A stretch of DNA of 64,000 nt from Ctenosaura bakeri (lineage: Eukaryota; Chordata; Lepidosauria; Squamata; Iguanidae). The notes under the pieces were generated by a model that saw only the letters and a program-made list of their open reading frames with translations, was not told where the DNA came from and ran no database searches. The position numbers were made by a program, and so were the translations under genes. This document shows, in pieces, positions 8,620 through 20,135 of the stretch. Location: NCBI GenBank assembly GCA_948474755.1, contig CAOLHI010001241.1, positions 124,001 through 188,000 on the forward strand, read 5' to 3'. Numbering within the stretch: position 1 is the stretch's first letter; every line of letters begins with the position of its first letter.

Positions 8620-11270
8620 TGTATAAACTATTAAAAGCCTGTGAACACTATTAAAAGGTCAGTTGGCTATATCAGTTCTTGAAGAGAAAGGTGTTATTTG
8701 AATGAATAAGTGTGGCACAATGCCATTTTCCTGTAATTCATTTGACTATAGACAACTTGTTTGATTCATTGTTTCTCCATGGATTCCACATCCATTAGTT
8801 CACTGTTACTGACAAGTAGAATCCAGTGCAAAATTACATCAGCTGAAACATAAGAACTAAACACTGTTTTGCCAGGACCCAACAAAAGTCCTTCTAATCC
8901 AGCCATTAGTGGATTAGAAATAAACCAAATACTCGCAAAGACACACATAGGAAGGGAAAGAGGGGGAGAGAAAACTCCTGCAAGTGCATCGTATCATCTG
9001 GCAAAACATGGTTCAGAATGGTGTAAAGAGCCACATTTAATGACCAAGAACATATACTTCTCACAGATTTTTGTAATCCCTGGGATTTATTTTTGCATGA
9101 TCATATATGTGTGCCTCATTGTAATCACACACAGAATGTGATCACAATCACTTGGGTCATTGATTAATTTTTATCTCTTAACCTCATGTGCTGTGGCATA
9201 TTTATTCTGAAGATAGAAAGCCTCCTATATTTTACTTAAAACACACTGGAACCTCTCGCATTTCAAGGTAGTACTGTTACCCTTTAATTTAGCTTATTAA
9301 GTGGAACTCAGTCAGTGATGAAGGACCGGTATACATTTGCCCAGGTCTCTCCCACCTACATGAATGAGCACATTGTATGTCTGCATCAAACCCATTAATC
9401 AACAATGCAGAAAGCCCTGCTGCACACATAAATAACATTGTGGCAAGGTGTACTGCTGCCATATGTGACTATATTCATTGAACTATCACACTGTTAGCCT
9501 CATTTGATATAGTTCTAGTTATTTGCACTTGTGTTCATTCCCTCTGGACCCATAATTATTTCTCTTCTCTTGAGACCTTCTAATTTGTAACAATATTGAC
9601 CTGTAATTGACCTCATTACTCTCATCCCTCCAGTAAAGCAATTTAAAATTTCCCAGATCTGTTAAATACACTGTCCATTTCAGCACTGTTGAATGGCGTA
9701 CCTGTGCCTTAGAAGAAATTGGTTAAATTCTCTCTGATAATAGTCAGACGAAAGAAATTTTGCTAATAGGAGCTCATTAAATAAATAACGGGGGAAGCAA
9801 AATGTAGCAGCTGACAGTAAAAATAAGTATGAATAACTGAATTAGACTGATCATAAACAGCATCTATTTTCTTCAGGTACCAAAAGTAATTTGTGCCATG
9901 TTGGGCGGCTGTGGACGCCAGCGACTCCCAGGTTAAATACCCAGAAAACAGTTGCAAACATTCCATCTGCTAGACTGGCCATTGCAGTGTCCCATGGTCC
10001 AGTAAATTCCTTTTTTTTTTCTGATGTAATTAGGCCACTAGAGAATTCACCAAGCTCTTGCCACACCTGGGTGTCATTCTACAAGGTGGGCATTATTCTA
10101 CCTGCCACTGTAATCATCAGATGTATCTGTACAGCTTTTCTCAGCAAGGACAGAGCTGGACTCCTTTGGGAGCACATTCATTATTTCCTTAGTGTGACTG
10201 AAAATCCACAAGGCCAGGTTATCCCTGTAGTACTCACCAGCTTTCTCTGTAGCTACCATTCTAAAGAAATTACCAACATACGATTGTGCTATCTTCTCTC
10301 CTTTACCTTTTTTCTTTTTCGTCTTCTTCTTCTTTTAGTCATCCAATTAAGAACTCATCCTGCTGGATTTTTGTTTTTGCTTAGTGTGCTCTTCTTTGAC
10401 ACGGCCAGACTCCAAAATCACTGCTCATTCAGCTTGTGGTCAAGCTCTTGTACTTGGGTCTGCTTCCTAAGGTCGTATTTAGTATAATTTCTTATACTGG
10501 CATACTTTTGGGAAAGATGATGAAACGTATGCCCTCATTAGTCTACGTATGCTCTTACAGAGGCCATGTTCATGGTCCATTTCCTGCTCTTTCATCCTCA
10601 GCAGAAGTCCCACTTCTGTTAGAGGAAGGTCCAGCAAATCTACAGAGTTTAAGGATCAGTACATTCAAATGTACCCTCCTTTGTATGAGCAAGATTGTTT
10701 CTCTCCCTTAGATTCAAGATCTTTCTGATTGGATGGATGGGTGGGTTTATAAATTCTGCCTGATAATACCCCAAGATCACTTCAAATGGGTAGATGACTA
10801 AGAAAGTAAGCCAAGGGATATCTTGGATCCAAGGGATGTCTTGGGTCACCTATTCTTATGGAGCCTTAAGAAAAGAAGGAAATCATTTTCTGAGGATTTA
10901 GACAAAGCTCCGACATTTGAGTCTACTTCCTGGAACCTCCCAGTCTCTGTGACCATTCTATGTGGTTGGAATTCAGTTTTGCTGAGCAGAGAGAGGCATG
11001 GGGAGGATTGGCAGTGAGTAGAAAGAACAGGAGGCAAATTAACTAGACCTAGATCCTCCCAGCCACAAACTATGTCCCCAGTGAACATTAATTAGTTATG
11101 GTCATTCAGATCTAACAGGAATGTTCTCCTATTATGAACCCTGGAGATGATTTTTAAACTCCTCTCCAAAAACAGGATCCCACAGAAAAAGAGAAAGGGC
11201 AAAAAAAAAAAAAATGATTACTTGTATTTTCTTCCCAGCCTGCCATAGCCCCATAAAGCTTTGGATATAT
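8620..11270. other. No gene recognised
   Basis: A 2.6-kb stretch. The open frame at 9891-10487 spans 198 codons but has no ATG, so it is not a convincing gene. Bases 9590-9780 look unique and TAAT-rich. A poly-A run is at 11201-11214. Confidence 0.5.
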
Positions 11271-11464
11271 TGTTGTGTTCCTTCAAGTTGTTTCATAAAT
11301 CATTATGAACCCTAAAGGTGAACCTATAATGGAGGTCTCTGAGGCTAAGAGTGTGTGATGCATGCAAGGTCACCATGTGGGTTTCCATGACTGAGTGGGA
11401 AATCAAACCCTTGTTTCTAGGTTTGTAGTCCAGTGCTCAGACCACTACCCAATGCTCGCTCTCT
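11271..11464 (-). mobile_element. tRNA-derived squamate SINE, full-length but diverged
   Basis: On the plus strand it begins with the reversed tail tgttgtgttccttcaagttg. It then has gggtttccatgactgagtgg and ends in the reversed tRNA-like head accactacccaatgctcgct. The order is that of the family read from its 3' end. Confidence 0.7.
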
Positions 11465-13213
11465 TTGGATAGACAAGTGGCTTTTAAAAAGATGGATAAG
11501 AAGCTCCATCCTTCACCTTAGGTGCTCTCTGAAGCTGTGTGTGCCTTAAAAACTCCTTCAGAATTATTTACAGATATTTCCATCTCAAAGAATCCATTCT
11601 GCCAAGACACCACCAAATATTTTTTTTAAAAAGAAATTCATGATTTCTACTACCAATCAGAATCCCAATGTTTGCTGTTGCAGACGAGTCAACCAAATAC
11701 GGAGTAGCTCTGAGACTATTTGTGCTGAATCTATAGAAACTAAAACAGCAATTTTATGTGCGGGGCGATGCTCATTTAAGAATTAGTCTCATTTTCATAT
11801 CATAATATGCATGTAGGGAAAATGCAGTACAGTTAATTTTTGGCAACCGTTTGAAAGTTTCTCATAAGTATAAATTTTTAGAAAGTTCTTAAATACACAT
11901 TTCTGACTTTTTGTCATAAGAGATTTATCCCTTGTAAGAAAGTGCCTAGACATTGTCCCTGTGCCCCCAGCTGCATTTGCTCACAGATGCCTCTCTCAGA
12001 AAGAAACAAGTATTTTCCCAGTCAAGGTATTGATTCATAAGTTGGTGGAAGAAGAAATTGTATTGGAAACTTACAATTAGAACTGCTAGTTTTTCTGCTG
12101 TACACCTTAAGTAATCAATCAGCTGTATCAACAGAGTTTTGGGCAACTGTGGAACAGAATAGCAATGTTGTTAACATCCAACAAATAAGATGTTAGACAA
12201 CAAGACCCTAAGTGTGTCTATAGAGGCCTCTGATATAATTCAGTGGTGTGTAGCTAATTAGATAATCTCATTTTTTTCCCCTAACTTCAGTCCTTTCAAA
12301 CTAGGCCTTATACTCCTTCTCCTGCCCTCTTACTTTTCCGGTTAAATTGCTTTACCAGCTTATCTTTCCCTGAATCAAAACATAATCTTCTTATCCTTGA
12401 CTTTAAAGCCCTATATAATTCTCATTCCACACCACTCTGACCAATCCTTTTCCTTGACTGTCACATTTACAAAAGTTCCAGTGCTCAGATCACTTACCCT
12501 GGAGTAGGTCCCTGAAATCAATGGGCCTACAAGAAGGTAAACAGAATGAACCATGCAGTCACAGTTCCATAATGTATTGCTGGAAACAGTCCGGTCCTCA
12601 TTTCCCTCAGCCTCTTTTTTAATATTATTAGTATTAAGAGCCAACTTTTCCCCAGGGTTTTCTTCTACTTTTCTTCTCATGAAGAACATATTAAAGTCTT
12701 CTTGGTAACGGGTTGGATAAGTTTTCAAATTTCTTTTTCCTCCTCATCCTTTACTTCCCCTCCTTGTGATTTCCTGCCAGAGTCCTCGGAGTCTGCAAGT
12801 GTTTCTAGCCCACTCTAGAGTTGTACTAGGCCCTTACTGTGCATGTACACTTAGGACTACCAATATAGAAGGAAGTATTGTTATTTGCCACCTTGCTACA
12901 CTGATGCAGTGCATGAAAGAAAGCCACACCTTGTGGCTGGAGCATGCCTTCAGGCCATGCTAGGTCCTGACTCATGTATCTTGATATGTTAGTTTAGTTC
13001 TCATTTTTATGATACTTTGTAGCACACTGACTAAGTGCAGACTAGGGATATCCCAGAGGCTTGTTCCACAGTGATAGGTACCTGCCTCATGTGACTACAA
13101 GCTTCCAGTATGCCAAGAAGTCAGGGTCATCATTCAACATTTACCATAGGTCATATCCAAAGAGACCTAGCAAACTCCACAATCCATGCTGGCATCATGA
13201 CAACACAGAATAA
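11465..13213. other. No gene recognised
   Basis: AT-rich with a run of short minus-strand frames. The 105-codon frame at 12411-12728 (minus) has no recognisable domain. Pyrimidine-rich sequence near 12290-12420 may be an old LINE 3' end, but this is not firm. Confidence 0.5.
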
Positions 13214-13337
13214 ATCAGGTATGAAAGAGAGAGTTTCAGGTTATATGAAAAAGATTTTATTTCTCCATTTTGGTGTAATTTAAAAAATATAACCTTTTTC
13301 ATATGTCCTGAGACACCATCTCTCTTTCACATCTGAT
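13214..13337. repeat. Imperfect palindromic MITE-like element
   Basis: The left arm atcaggtatgaaagagagag...atatgaaaaag (13214-13252) is complementary to the right arm ctttttcatatg...tctctttcacatctgat (13292-13337). About 124 bp in total; family unknown. Confidence 0.65.
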
Positions 13338-14079
13338 GCCTTCAACCTTTCCAGTGCCTTCTGCTTTTAGAACAGAATAGAACCATAAAGCTTTCTTCAA
13401 ACTTCTAGTGGCTCAAGTGGAAAGTCAAAAACGCATATAATCATTAATAAAGTACATTCTGCAATATGAAATCTTCTGGTTTGATGAGGAAAACATTAAA
13501 ATTACAAGACACTTGGGGGGATGTGATAGAAAAAAAAGTGTTATGTGCTATATTTATGCAAACGAAGCAAATATTCCCATTTGACAGAGAGGCAGAGAGA
13601 GTAAAATGACCTTTCATTGACTTTATTGCTTCAGATATTTACACTTGTTAGCAGCTTAATTTCACACATTTAGATTTTGACAGAGTCATTAATGTCATAA
13701 TAATTACAATAATTATATGAATAATGTTGTTCCAGCACACCAGCGGAGAGTACTGTAAGTGATGGGCAAAATCATGTACTACAAGTGACCTAAGCAATCA
13801 GTTCCAAGTTGCTTGTTGTGAATTTAAAGATGTTCCTTTTGAATGGGCAACATATATTTCTGCAACCAGCTGACAAATCAAAGAATTAACAATCCAACAC
13901 CAGTTTATTTAATGAAGGAAATTAATTGATCTTTCATGTTTTCTCTTCTGGGCAACTGGCAAAATATTAGCTTGTTAAGCCTATAAAAGAAAACATGAAA
14001 TCATCTATACAAATGGAGTTGAGAAGCAGCTTTTATTTTTATTTTTTTTTTGCTTTTAGAAGTCACAAGCACACACCCA
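13338..14079. other. No gene; unique TAAT-rich sequence, possible conserved non-coding element
   Basis: Contains many TAAT cores (for example at 13690-13720) and a 13-bp perfect inverted repeat tttcatgttttct (13932-13944) / agaaaacatgaaa (13988-14000). No coding frame and no recognised transposon. Confidence 0.4.
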
Positions 14080-14201
14080 TTTTTCTCCCAAAGATTATAC
14101 AATTGCATACCTTTCTTTTTTTTAATCCTAGTCAGCACTGATCACAGCCACCCCTACATGCGTAATTGCCCTCCCCACCTGTATAATCTTTGGGAGAAAA
14201 A
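14080..14201. repeat. 122-bp element with perfect 22-bp inverted termini
   Basis: The left end tttttctcccaaagattata plus ca (14080-14101) is the exact complement of 14180-14201. The 78-bp centre contains a poly-T run and acaattgcat/gcgtaattg, which extends the symmetry. Perfect termini suggest either a young MITE or a hairpin-forming site. A target duplication was not identified. Confidence 0.75.
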
Positions 14202-14904
14202 TTATTAAAATAAGACATTTGAAAGTATTAATGACCAGGATGACAATCATATTTCTCTCTGTTTATCTTACTTCTGATGTCCATAGAATCTTTTTCCCTG
14301 CCTCAGCTCTATAAGCTCAGTTGTAATAGTATTCTGTAAGCTCACAGATTCTTCTCAGGAAGTTTTTTTTTTTTAAATCCTTTTAATTTTGCTGTTTAAA
14401 TTCTATTCATACTTCTGCTGGTATAGGAATTCTACAAAGTATATTTAAATCACTACCATATGTTTCCTTTCCAAATTGACAGGGACTGTGTCACTTGAGG
14501 AAAAGAGGTGGGATCTACAACAAAATGTTGTAGGTCTTTTCAATGTTATTGAGGTTTCTTTCAGAATATACTCCACCCTATTTCTCCACCCCCAGGTTTC
14601 TGCTTCCTCTTCCACTCCAGCATTCTTCAGTCAGTGAATATGACTGGTGCTCATTTAGCTGTTGCGAGTGGGTGAGCAATTTAAGTTTTTTTTCCCTTAT
14701 TTGTTTTGGGTACTAGCGCAAACCATGAGGTCCTTTTTGCCTATTGATACTTATGATAGAGCAATTAAGAGAACTGTGATCTCTGTTGAGTTATATGATA
14801 ATAAATAAGACACTGAAGTGTATCTTCAGAAATGTAAACATTTGACACATCTTTGTTGTTTAGTCTAATGTTATCACAAAACACAAAATGGACAAAAGAA
14901 GATG
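14202..14904. other. No gene recognised
   Basis: AT-rich with poly-T runs at 14362 and a ccaccc/tccacc-rich patch near 14570. Nothing identifiable. Confidence 0.5.
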
Positions 14905-15012
14905 GGGCCATTTCTGCACTCAGTGAACCTCAGTAAACTAGAAACCCCAGAATTCCACAGGATGTTGGAAGTAGAATAATAGCACTATAACGGTGTAGGG
15001 CAGAAATAGCCT
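14905..15012. mobile_element. hAT-like MITE, partial palindrome
   Basis: Begins ggccatttctgcac and ends gtgtagggcagaaatagcc, which are complementary ends. Its interior (gatgttggaagtagaataat, agcactataac) is the same as the right half of the MITE at 32538-32718. Confidence 0.7.
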
Positions 15013-15343
15013 CACTTGTACTGCTTCCATGGCCAGTGTTCTATCTAGCAGAGGGGCACACAACACTTTCAGACCTGTGGCCACAACTTTTGGTTGCTGG
15101 GTAGCCAGGGTTATATAAGTATTTGCTTCTTTGCTTTCAGAATGACCTTTAATATCACAGTAGAAGAATCGATGTATTTTAGAAGAAGCCCCTCCCACTG
15201 ACCCAAGGCTGTTAATAACTGTAGCAAAATAAATCTCACCACTACCACTGGCCAGCATTATGGCAGGAGAAATTGAGTGGAGGCTGCACTAGGAACCTTA
15301 AGGGCCATGTGCAGCATTGAGACTATGCTTTGTGAACCATGAT
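15013..15343. other. No gene recognised
   Basis: A minus-strand frame crosses this stretch from the MITE but has no recognisable domain. Confidence 0.45.
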
Positions 15344-15757
15344 TTAGGCCCTTTTTGCATGGCAGTTTACAAATGAAAGGGCCCCTTGAGCATTGCGTAA
15401 ATGTCAGGAGTGGTCTGCATGACGCACTCCCATTTCCACCACGCTCAAGGCCTGCAAGCGCAGCAAATACGCATTTTCTTATTTTTGCCATTTAGCCGAA
15501 AATAAGTCGCGCTTGTGCAAGGATCACGGGCCTGGGCCGCACTCACTTGCAGTGCGGAGCCTCTGGAGCCGGGCCTGTCCCAGGCTGCACTGCAGAAGGA
15601 AGGAGCTGGGCGCGGGTGGGGCTCTCGCACGAGCAAGAAGGAGCTGCGGAGCCCAAGCAGCAAGGAAGCAGGAAGCTTGCGAGAGCCTGCCTGCCCGGGC
15701 TTTTCACGCAAGGCCCACACTCCAGCAGCATGAGAAGGTAAGCTGCGGAAAGGCCCT
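15344..15757. mobile_element. GC-rich hAT-like non-autonomous element
   Basis: Left end taggccctttttgcatgg and right end gctgcggaaaggccctta are imperfectly complementary. The interior (15420-15740) is strongly GC-rich and CpG-rich against AT-rich flanks and produces several overlapping chance frames. The right end resembles the one at 1-85. No transposase is seen. Confidence 0.55.
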
Positions 15758-15960
15758 TAGTTACACAAAGGTTACTATGACAGGCACAGTCTCCACTGAG
15801 GCCTTTGTAGGTTTTTAAACCATTAATTTACAAAGCATGTGATCTGCCTCCATATCATCATTTGTCACCTTGTGACGTTGTAGAAGATCTAATTAATACA
15901 ATAGAAGAAAACTATCCCTCTGCTCAAATTAAGGAGAACCCCTCCTATCCTTTTTCCCCT
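15758..15960. other. No gene recognised
   Basis: Short AT-rich interval between a hAT-like element and a microsatellite. Confidence 0.5.
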
Positions 15961-15995
15961 ACGCGCGCGCCACACACACACACACACACACACAC
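15961..15995. repeat. (CG)n(CA)n microsatellite
   Basis: A short cgcgcgcgc run leads into about 12 ca units. Alternating purine-pyrimidine DNA of this kind can adopt Z-form. Confidence 0.9.
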
Positions 15996-16904
15996 TTTAT
16001 TTAGGTTGCAGTCCTATGCAGAACTACATGCAGATGTGTGTTTCCATTTTTATCTTTTCTTTATAGAGCTGTAAATTATATGGTTGTATCCTCCTCCTAT
16101 TACAGACATTTTTTCCCCTCATTTTGGCAGAACCACAGAAATGAGAAGCTATTATGTTAACCATTCTTTTCATTGCTGCAGTCTAAAAATACTGAACCAA
16201 ACACAGAAGGAAAAGGAAAATCCCTTTACATCTAAATGGCCTCAGGATTTTTGTCCTCACTAAAAAAGAAATTGAGTTCTTCATTTAGATGTTTTCATCC
16301 TTTCTTTTTATGTAATCACACATTTACTGTTTTCAGATGCCCGAAAGCAGATTCCCAGCAACTCTATATTGATAACTTAAAGACTTTATGAGAAAATACA
16401 GTTTTAGGAAAGGAGTTCATATTAAGTAAAGAGGAGTAGGTAGTAAAAATAATTATTTTAACCACTGTTCATGAGCTTTTCTCATGAAAATTTGATAGCT
16501 TATTCACTGGTAGCAGTTTCATAGTTCTGCAGGTTAATTTTCCATTTAGAATTGACAGTCACATGCATTGTAAGTATTCCCTTAACTGAGAGTGTAGTTC
16601 TTCTATTACTTCTATACATGGATTTTTTTTTGTAATGTTAGGGTTGGAAAACTGGGTAGTTTGTGTGAATTATTCTGTTTGGTGCCTCTGCTCAGAAGAT
16701 TTGCTAGCCTCTATTTTAAATACATTTTCATTAAAAATTAGATTAAAAAGTAATATTGCAGGCTTTCCATATTTATTTAAATTCCAAATTTCTGGGAAAA
16801 TGCAGACACTGGGGAGAATGTCCTTCACAGAGACATTATTTGGGCAATATGGATTATTATTTAGTGACCTATGCGGTATTTCGTTCCAGTTTCACAATTA
16901 CTTA
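15996..16904. other. No gene recognised
   Basis: AT-rich. A ggttgcagtcctatgcag motif at 16003 is a possible fragment of the GCAATCCTATAC-type MITE. An 11-bp inverted repeat acatctaaatg/catttagatgt lies near 16227-16290. Confidence 0.45.
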
Positions 16905-17400
16905 TAGGCCCTTTCCACACGTGGAGGGAAAAACGGGCGAAAACACGGTAGGACAGACCTTACCTGCATCCGGGTAAGTCTGTCACCACGTGGAGCAGCG
17001 CGTTTTTGCTGCTCCACACTTGTCGGCATCCTGCGGCGTCCTGCGGTGTCCAAAATGGCAGCTGCCAGCTGGCGGAGGCTCTCCACCAACCGGAGAAGCT
17101 CGCCAGCCGGAAAGCCCACCCCCCGGCAGATCTGCAGGCACGCCCTTGCGCGCATCTGCAAATCTATACAGGGTGCTGTGATGCAGCTGCACACGGCTGC
17201 ACACCCCATGCCTTTTAAAAACCACATGAAAAGTGGTTTTTAAAAAGCACATGGCGCCGCCACTTCTGGTCGCCCTAGAGCAGATTGGGGTGTGGAATTA
17301 CACTAAAGTAATCCGCCCCAATCCATTTTACAGTGTAGATGACCTCCGTCAGAGGTCGCGCTACACCGTCTTAATACCCCCGTGTGGGTATTAAGCCATA
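16905..17400 (+). mobile_element. GC-rich hAT-like non-autonomous element, family with 36464-36911
   Basis: Starts taggccctttccacacgtgg. The interior contains gtccaaaatggcagctgcc, an aagctcgccagcc block and a gcagatctgcaggc block; the same blocks appear in reverse orientation in the element at 36464-36911. The right end is degenerate (cgtgtgggtattaagccata). High CpG content is confined to the element. Confidence 0.65.
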
Positions 17401-17619
17401 GAGCTAGGTAGTTCTCATTGGAAGGGTGATCAACCTAAGTCCAAAGTTTTTCTATTCCTCTAATAGGCAGAAGAAGTCTGTGCAAGTGAAGCTATCATTC
17501 TGTGTTAAAAGTATTCATTTTACTATCAGTACAACAATCCATTGTATGAATTTTGCAAGCCTGAAGCCTGAAGCCTGTAGATGTCAAATATCTCCTGCAC
17601 ATGTTTTGAGCTAAAGCTT
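17401..17619. other. No gene recognised
   Basis: Short interval. A local duplication cctgaagcctgaagcctg is at 17560-17578. Confidence 0.5.
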
Positions 17620-18387
17620 GTTGCATCATTGTTTTTAACTGCCGTCAATTTGATTTCAACTTAGGGCAACACTATGACTAAGAGATTTTCAAGTGACCCT
17701 ATCATCAATGGCCCTACTTATGTCTTGCATATTCATGGACAGGTCTTCGTTGATTGAGTCTATCCTTATGTAGTACGGTTTTCTCTTTTCTTACTGCATG
17801 CAACCTTACCAAGCATTATTGTCTTTTCTAGTGAATATTGCCTTCTCGTGATATGTCCAAAGGACAACAGTTTCAGTTTAGTCATTTTACTTTCTTCGAA
17901 GAGCTCGTTTGCTCTTGATTTGCTCTAGAATCCACTGATTTTTCTTTTCAGAAGTCCACAGTATCCATACAACTCTTTATCATCACCACTGTTCAAAGGA
18001 GTTGGTTTTCTTCCTATCAGTTTTCTTCACCATCCAGCTTTTACAACCATATATAGAAATTGGAAATATGATGGTATGGGCCACCCTAATTTTGGTATTC
18101 AATGATATATCTTGACACTTCACGATCTTGTCTAGTTCCTTCATAGCTGCCTTTCCAAGTCATAGTCTTCTTTTGATTTCTCGACTGCAGTCATTGTGGT
18201 CCTGTTTCTCTCCTGTCCCCATACTGGGACGAAAGCCTCCTGTGGAAAGGACCAGGGTTCTGACTCAGTTTCTATCACCTTTCACTTTTGCTTCTCCTCT
18301 GTCCTTAACTGCTTGGAGAGTTTCATCTGTTATCCATTGGCGATTCTCTTTCTTTTGGCCTGTGGATAGTACCTTTTCTCATTTCAT
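17620..18387 (-). mobile_element. Bov-B/RTE LINE, 3' part (RT C-terminus and 3' end)
   Basis: On the minus strand the translation gives ISIYGCKSWMVKKTDRKK, then WILWTSEKKNQWILEQI and a W-TYHEK-type block, corresponding to the conserved YGCESWT...PWT...NQSIL region at the end of Bov-B reverse transcriptase. The 3' end carries ccctaagttgaaatcaaatt then gacggcag, the terminal Bov-B motif. Frames are broken. Most of the central RT is missing: the sequence jumps from just after the endonuclease to the RT C-terminus, so an internal deletion has occurred near 18200-18380. Confidence 0.8.
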
Positions 18388-18914
18388 TGTCATGTCCTGC
18401 CTTGGAGACTGTGGCAGTGAGGAGGAGGATTCTGACTCTGAGGCAGAGGCTTCCCCGCAGGCTGAAGTGTCCCCAGAAACTGGTCCAGAGGGAGTTAATA
18501 CACAACAACAACAAGAGCCTGAGCTAGGGGAACAAATAGAGGAAGACTTAGCTGACACACCTACCTTGCAGCAGTGACGCTGTGAAAGGGACAGTTTGTG
18601 TCACTCGGCCCGTTTAAATAGTAAATGAGCCCTAATGAGGGAACACCTGTGGTGGCAGCAGCCACCATAGATGAAAGAGGGCTCCAGCTGGCCTTTCCTC
18701 CCAGGGTCAGCAAGTGGTCTCTTTTGCTCTGAAACCCTGTGCCCTTGGATCTGGTTGTCTTGGAACTCTGTCTGTTTGGACTATGGTTTGGATTTGCCCC
18801 CTTGGATTTGTTTGCTCTTGGCTGCCTTTCTGTTTGGACATTCTCTGACTCTCACCTTGTGTGTAGGAGCTGTGCTGTTTGTGAGTAACTGCCTGCACTG
18901 CTGCAGACATGACA
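18388..18914 (+). mobile_element. Solo LTR (527 bp) inside the Bov-B LINE
   Basis: Begins TGTCATG and ends CATGACA, a TG...CA LTR with 7-bp inverted ends. Flanks are ttcat (18383-18387) and ctcat (18915-18919), a 5-bp target duplication with one mismatch. It interrupts the LINE between an RDIV-type motif and a lysine-rich block. From base 5 of the LTR an ATG opens a 61-codon frame (18392-18577) rich in Glu, Asp, Ser and Gln, like the frame in the LTR at 40127. A TATA-like tttaaata lies near 18612. Confidence 0.75.
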
Positions 18915-18919
18915 CTCAT

Positions 18920-20135
18920 TGACAATGTCCCTCCCTTCAGTCCAAAGTTCTTCTGGCCCCTGGTCAATTAGGCTTAAAAATACAAACCTGCTTTTTACTT
19001 TAAAATCTGTGGGGATGTTCCTCAGATTATATTTTGGCAGGATGGTAGATTTAGTGTTCTTGTTTAGCTCTACTCTAATTTGATGTCAGCAGTTCATGAT
19101 CTATGCCACAATCTTGTTTTTGTGTGCTTTGAATAGTTTTGTTTTGGCAGAGAGAATGGAGCTTTTTTGTCTTCTGCTTCCAATTATGTAGTCCCTCTGA
19201 TTTCTATATTGGTCATCAGATGATGTCCACATATTTGGCTGCTTGAAGAATGTGTTTGTGATAAACAAACTGTTGTTCTTGCAAAATTTGGTCAGTTGCT
19301 CTCCTGCTTCATTTCTTGATCCTAGGCCAAGTTTTCCTACAATCATTGATTCTGCTCTGTTTGCTCCTTTTGCAGTGCAATTGCCTATGATTAACAATAA
19401 GTCCTGTTTTGGTGTGCGATCAGTTTCCTCCTGTATTTCAGCATAGAATCTTTAAATTTCTTCTTCTTCTGCCTCTATAGTTGGAACATAAACTTAGATT
19501 GTGTTTATATTGATGGGTTTTCTCTGAATTCTTATTGATGTGATTCAGTTAGACCTTGCTTTATATCCTTTGATTGCTTTGGCTATATCTCTCTGTACTA
19601 CTAATGCCACTCTATTTCTTCTTAGATTTTCATTTCCTGAGTAAACCCTGTGTCATCTGACTCAAAATGTTTAGCTCACTTATTCCAAGTATGGCAATGC
19701 TCGTACATTCCAATTCTTGTTTTACTATGTCCAACTTCCCCTGATTCATGCTTCTTACATTCCATGTTCCTATAATACATGTTGTGCAGCTTCTGATTTC
19801 GTTTTACCTCTGAGCATGTCAACATGTGAATATCCTTTTGGCTTTGGTCAAGTTGCGCCATTAGCTACAATGCTAGTCCTAGTTGTCTTTTGCTGTATCC
19901 CAATAGCTCATTGAGTGCCATCCAACCTGGGAGCTTTATCTTCTGGCTCTATCTCTTGTTCTATTTTGGATTCTCTCATCAAAGGTTTTCATGGTAAAAG
20001 ATAATCAAAAGGAGGTTTAACATGCTTCCTTCTGTGCAGTACAGCACTAACAACTATGGTGCCACTGCTGTTGTCTCTCATGAGATCCTTAGTCAGTGTT
20101 TTCCCCCACAACTACTGCTACCCAATAGCTGTTTT
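18920..20135 (-). mobile_element. Bov-B/RTE LINE, 5' part (endonuclease region)
   Basis: Minus-strand translation shows the start of the endonuclease reading frame (MECKKHESGEVGHSKTRIGM), a VYVPTIEAEEEEI block, then IVGKLGLGSRNEAGEQL, LFITNTFFKQPNMWTSSD and YRNQRDYIIGS. These are in the order of an RTE apurinic-like endonuclease. At 18930-18990 an IDQGPEELWTEGRDIV block begins the linker before RT. The 5' flank near 19940-20100 resembles the Bov-B 5' region. Stops and frameshifts mark it as inactive. Confidence 0.8.

Noticed and set aside
9891..10487. 198-codon open frame
   Set aside because: Contains no ATG start and no recognisable domain.
15513..15818. 101-codon frame in a GC-rich island
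   Set aside because: Interior of a hAT-like element; several frames overlap on both strands.
18128..18577. 149-codon frame
   Set aside because: Crosses the junction between antisense Bov-B and a solo LTR; only the LTR part from 18392 is of interest.
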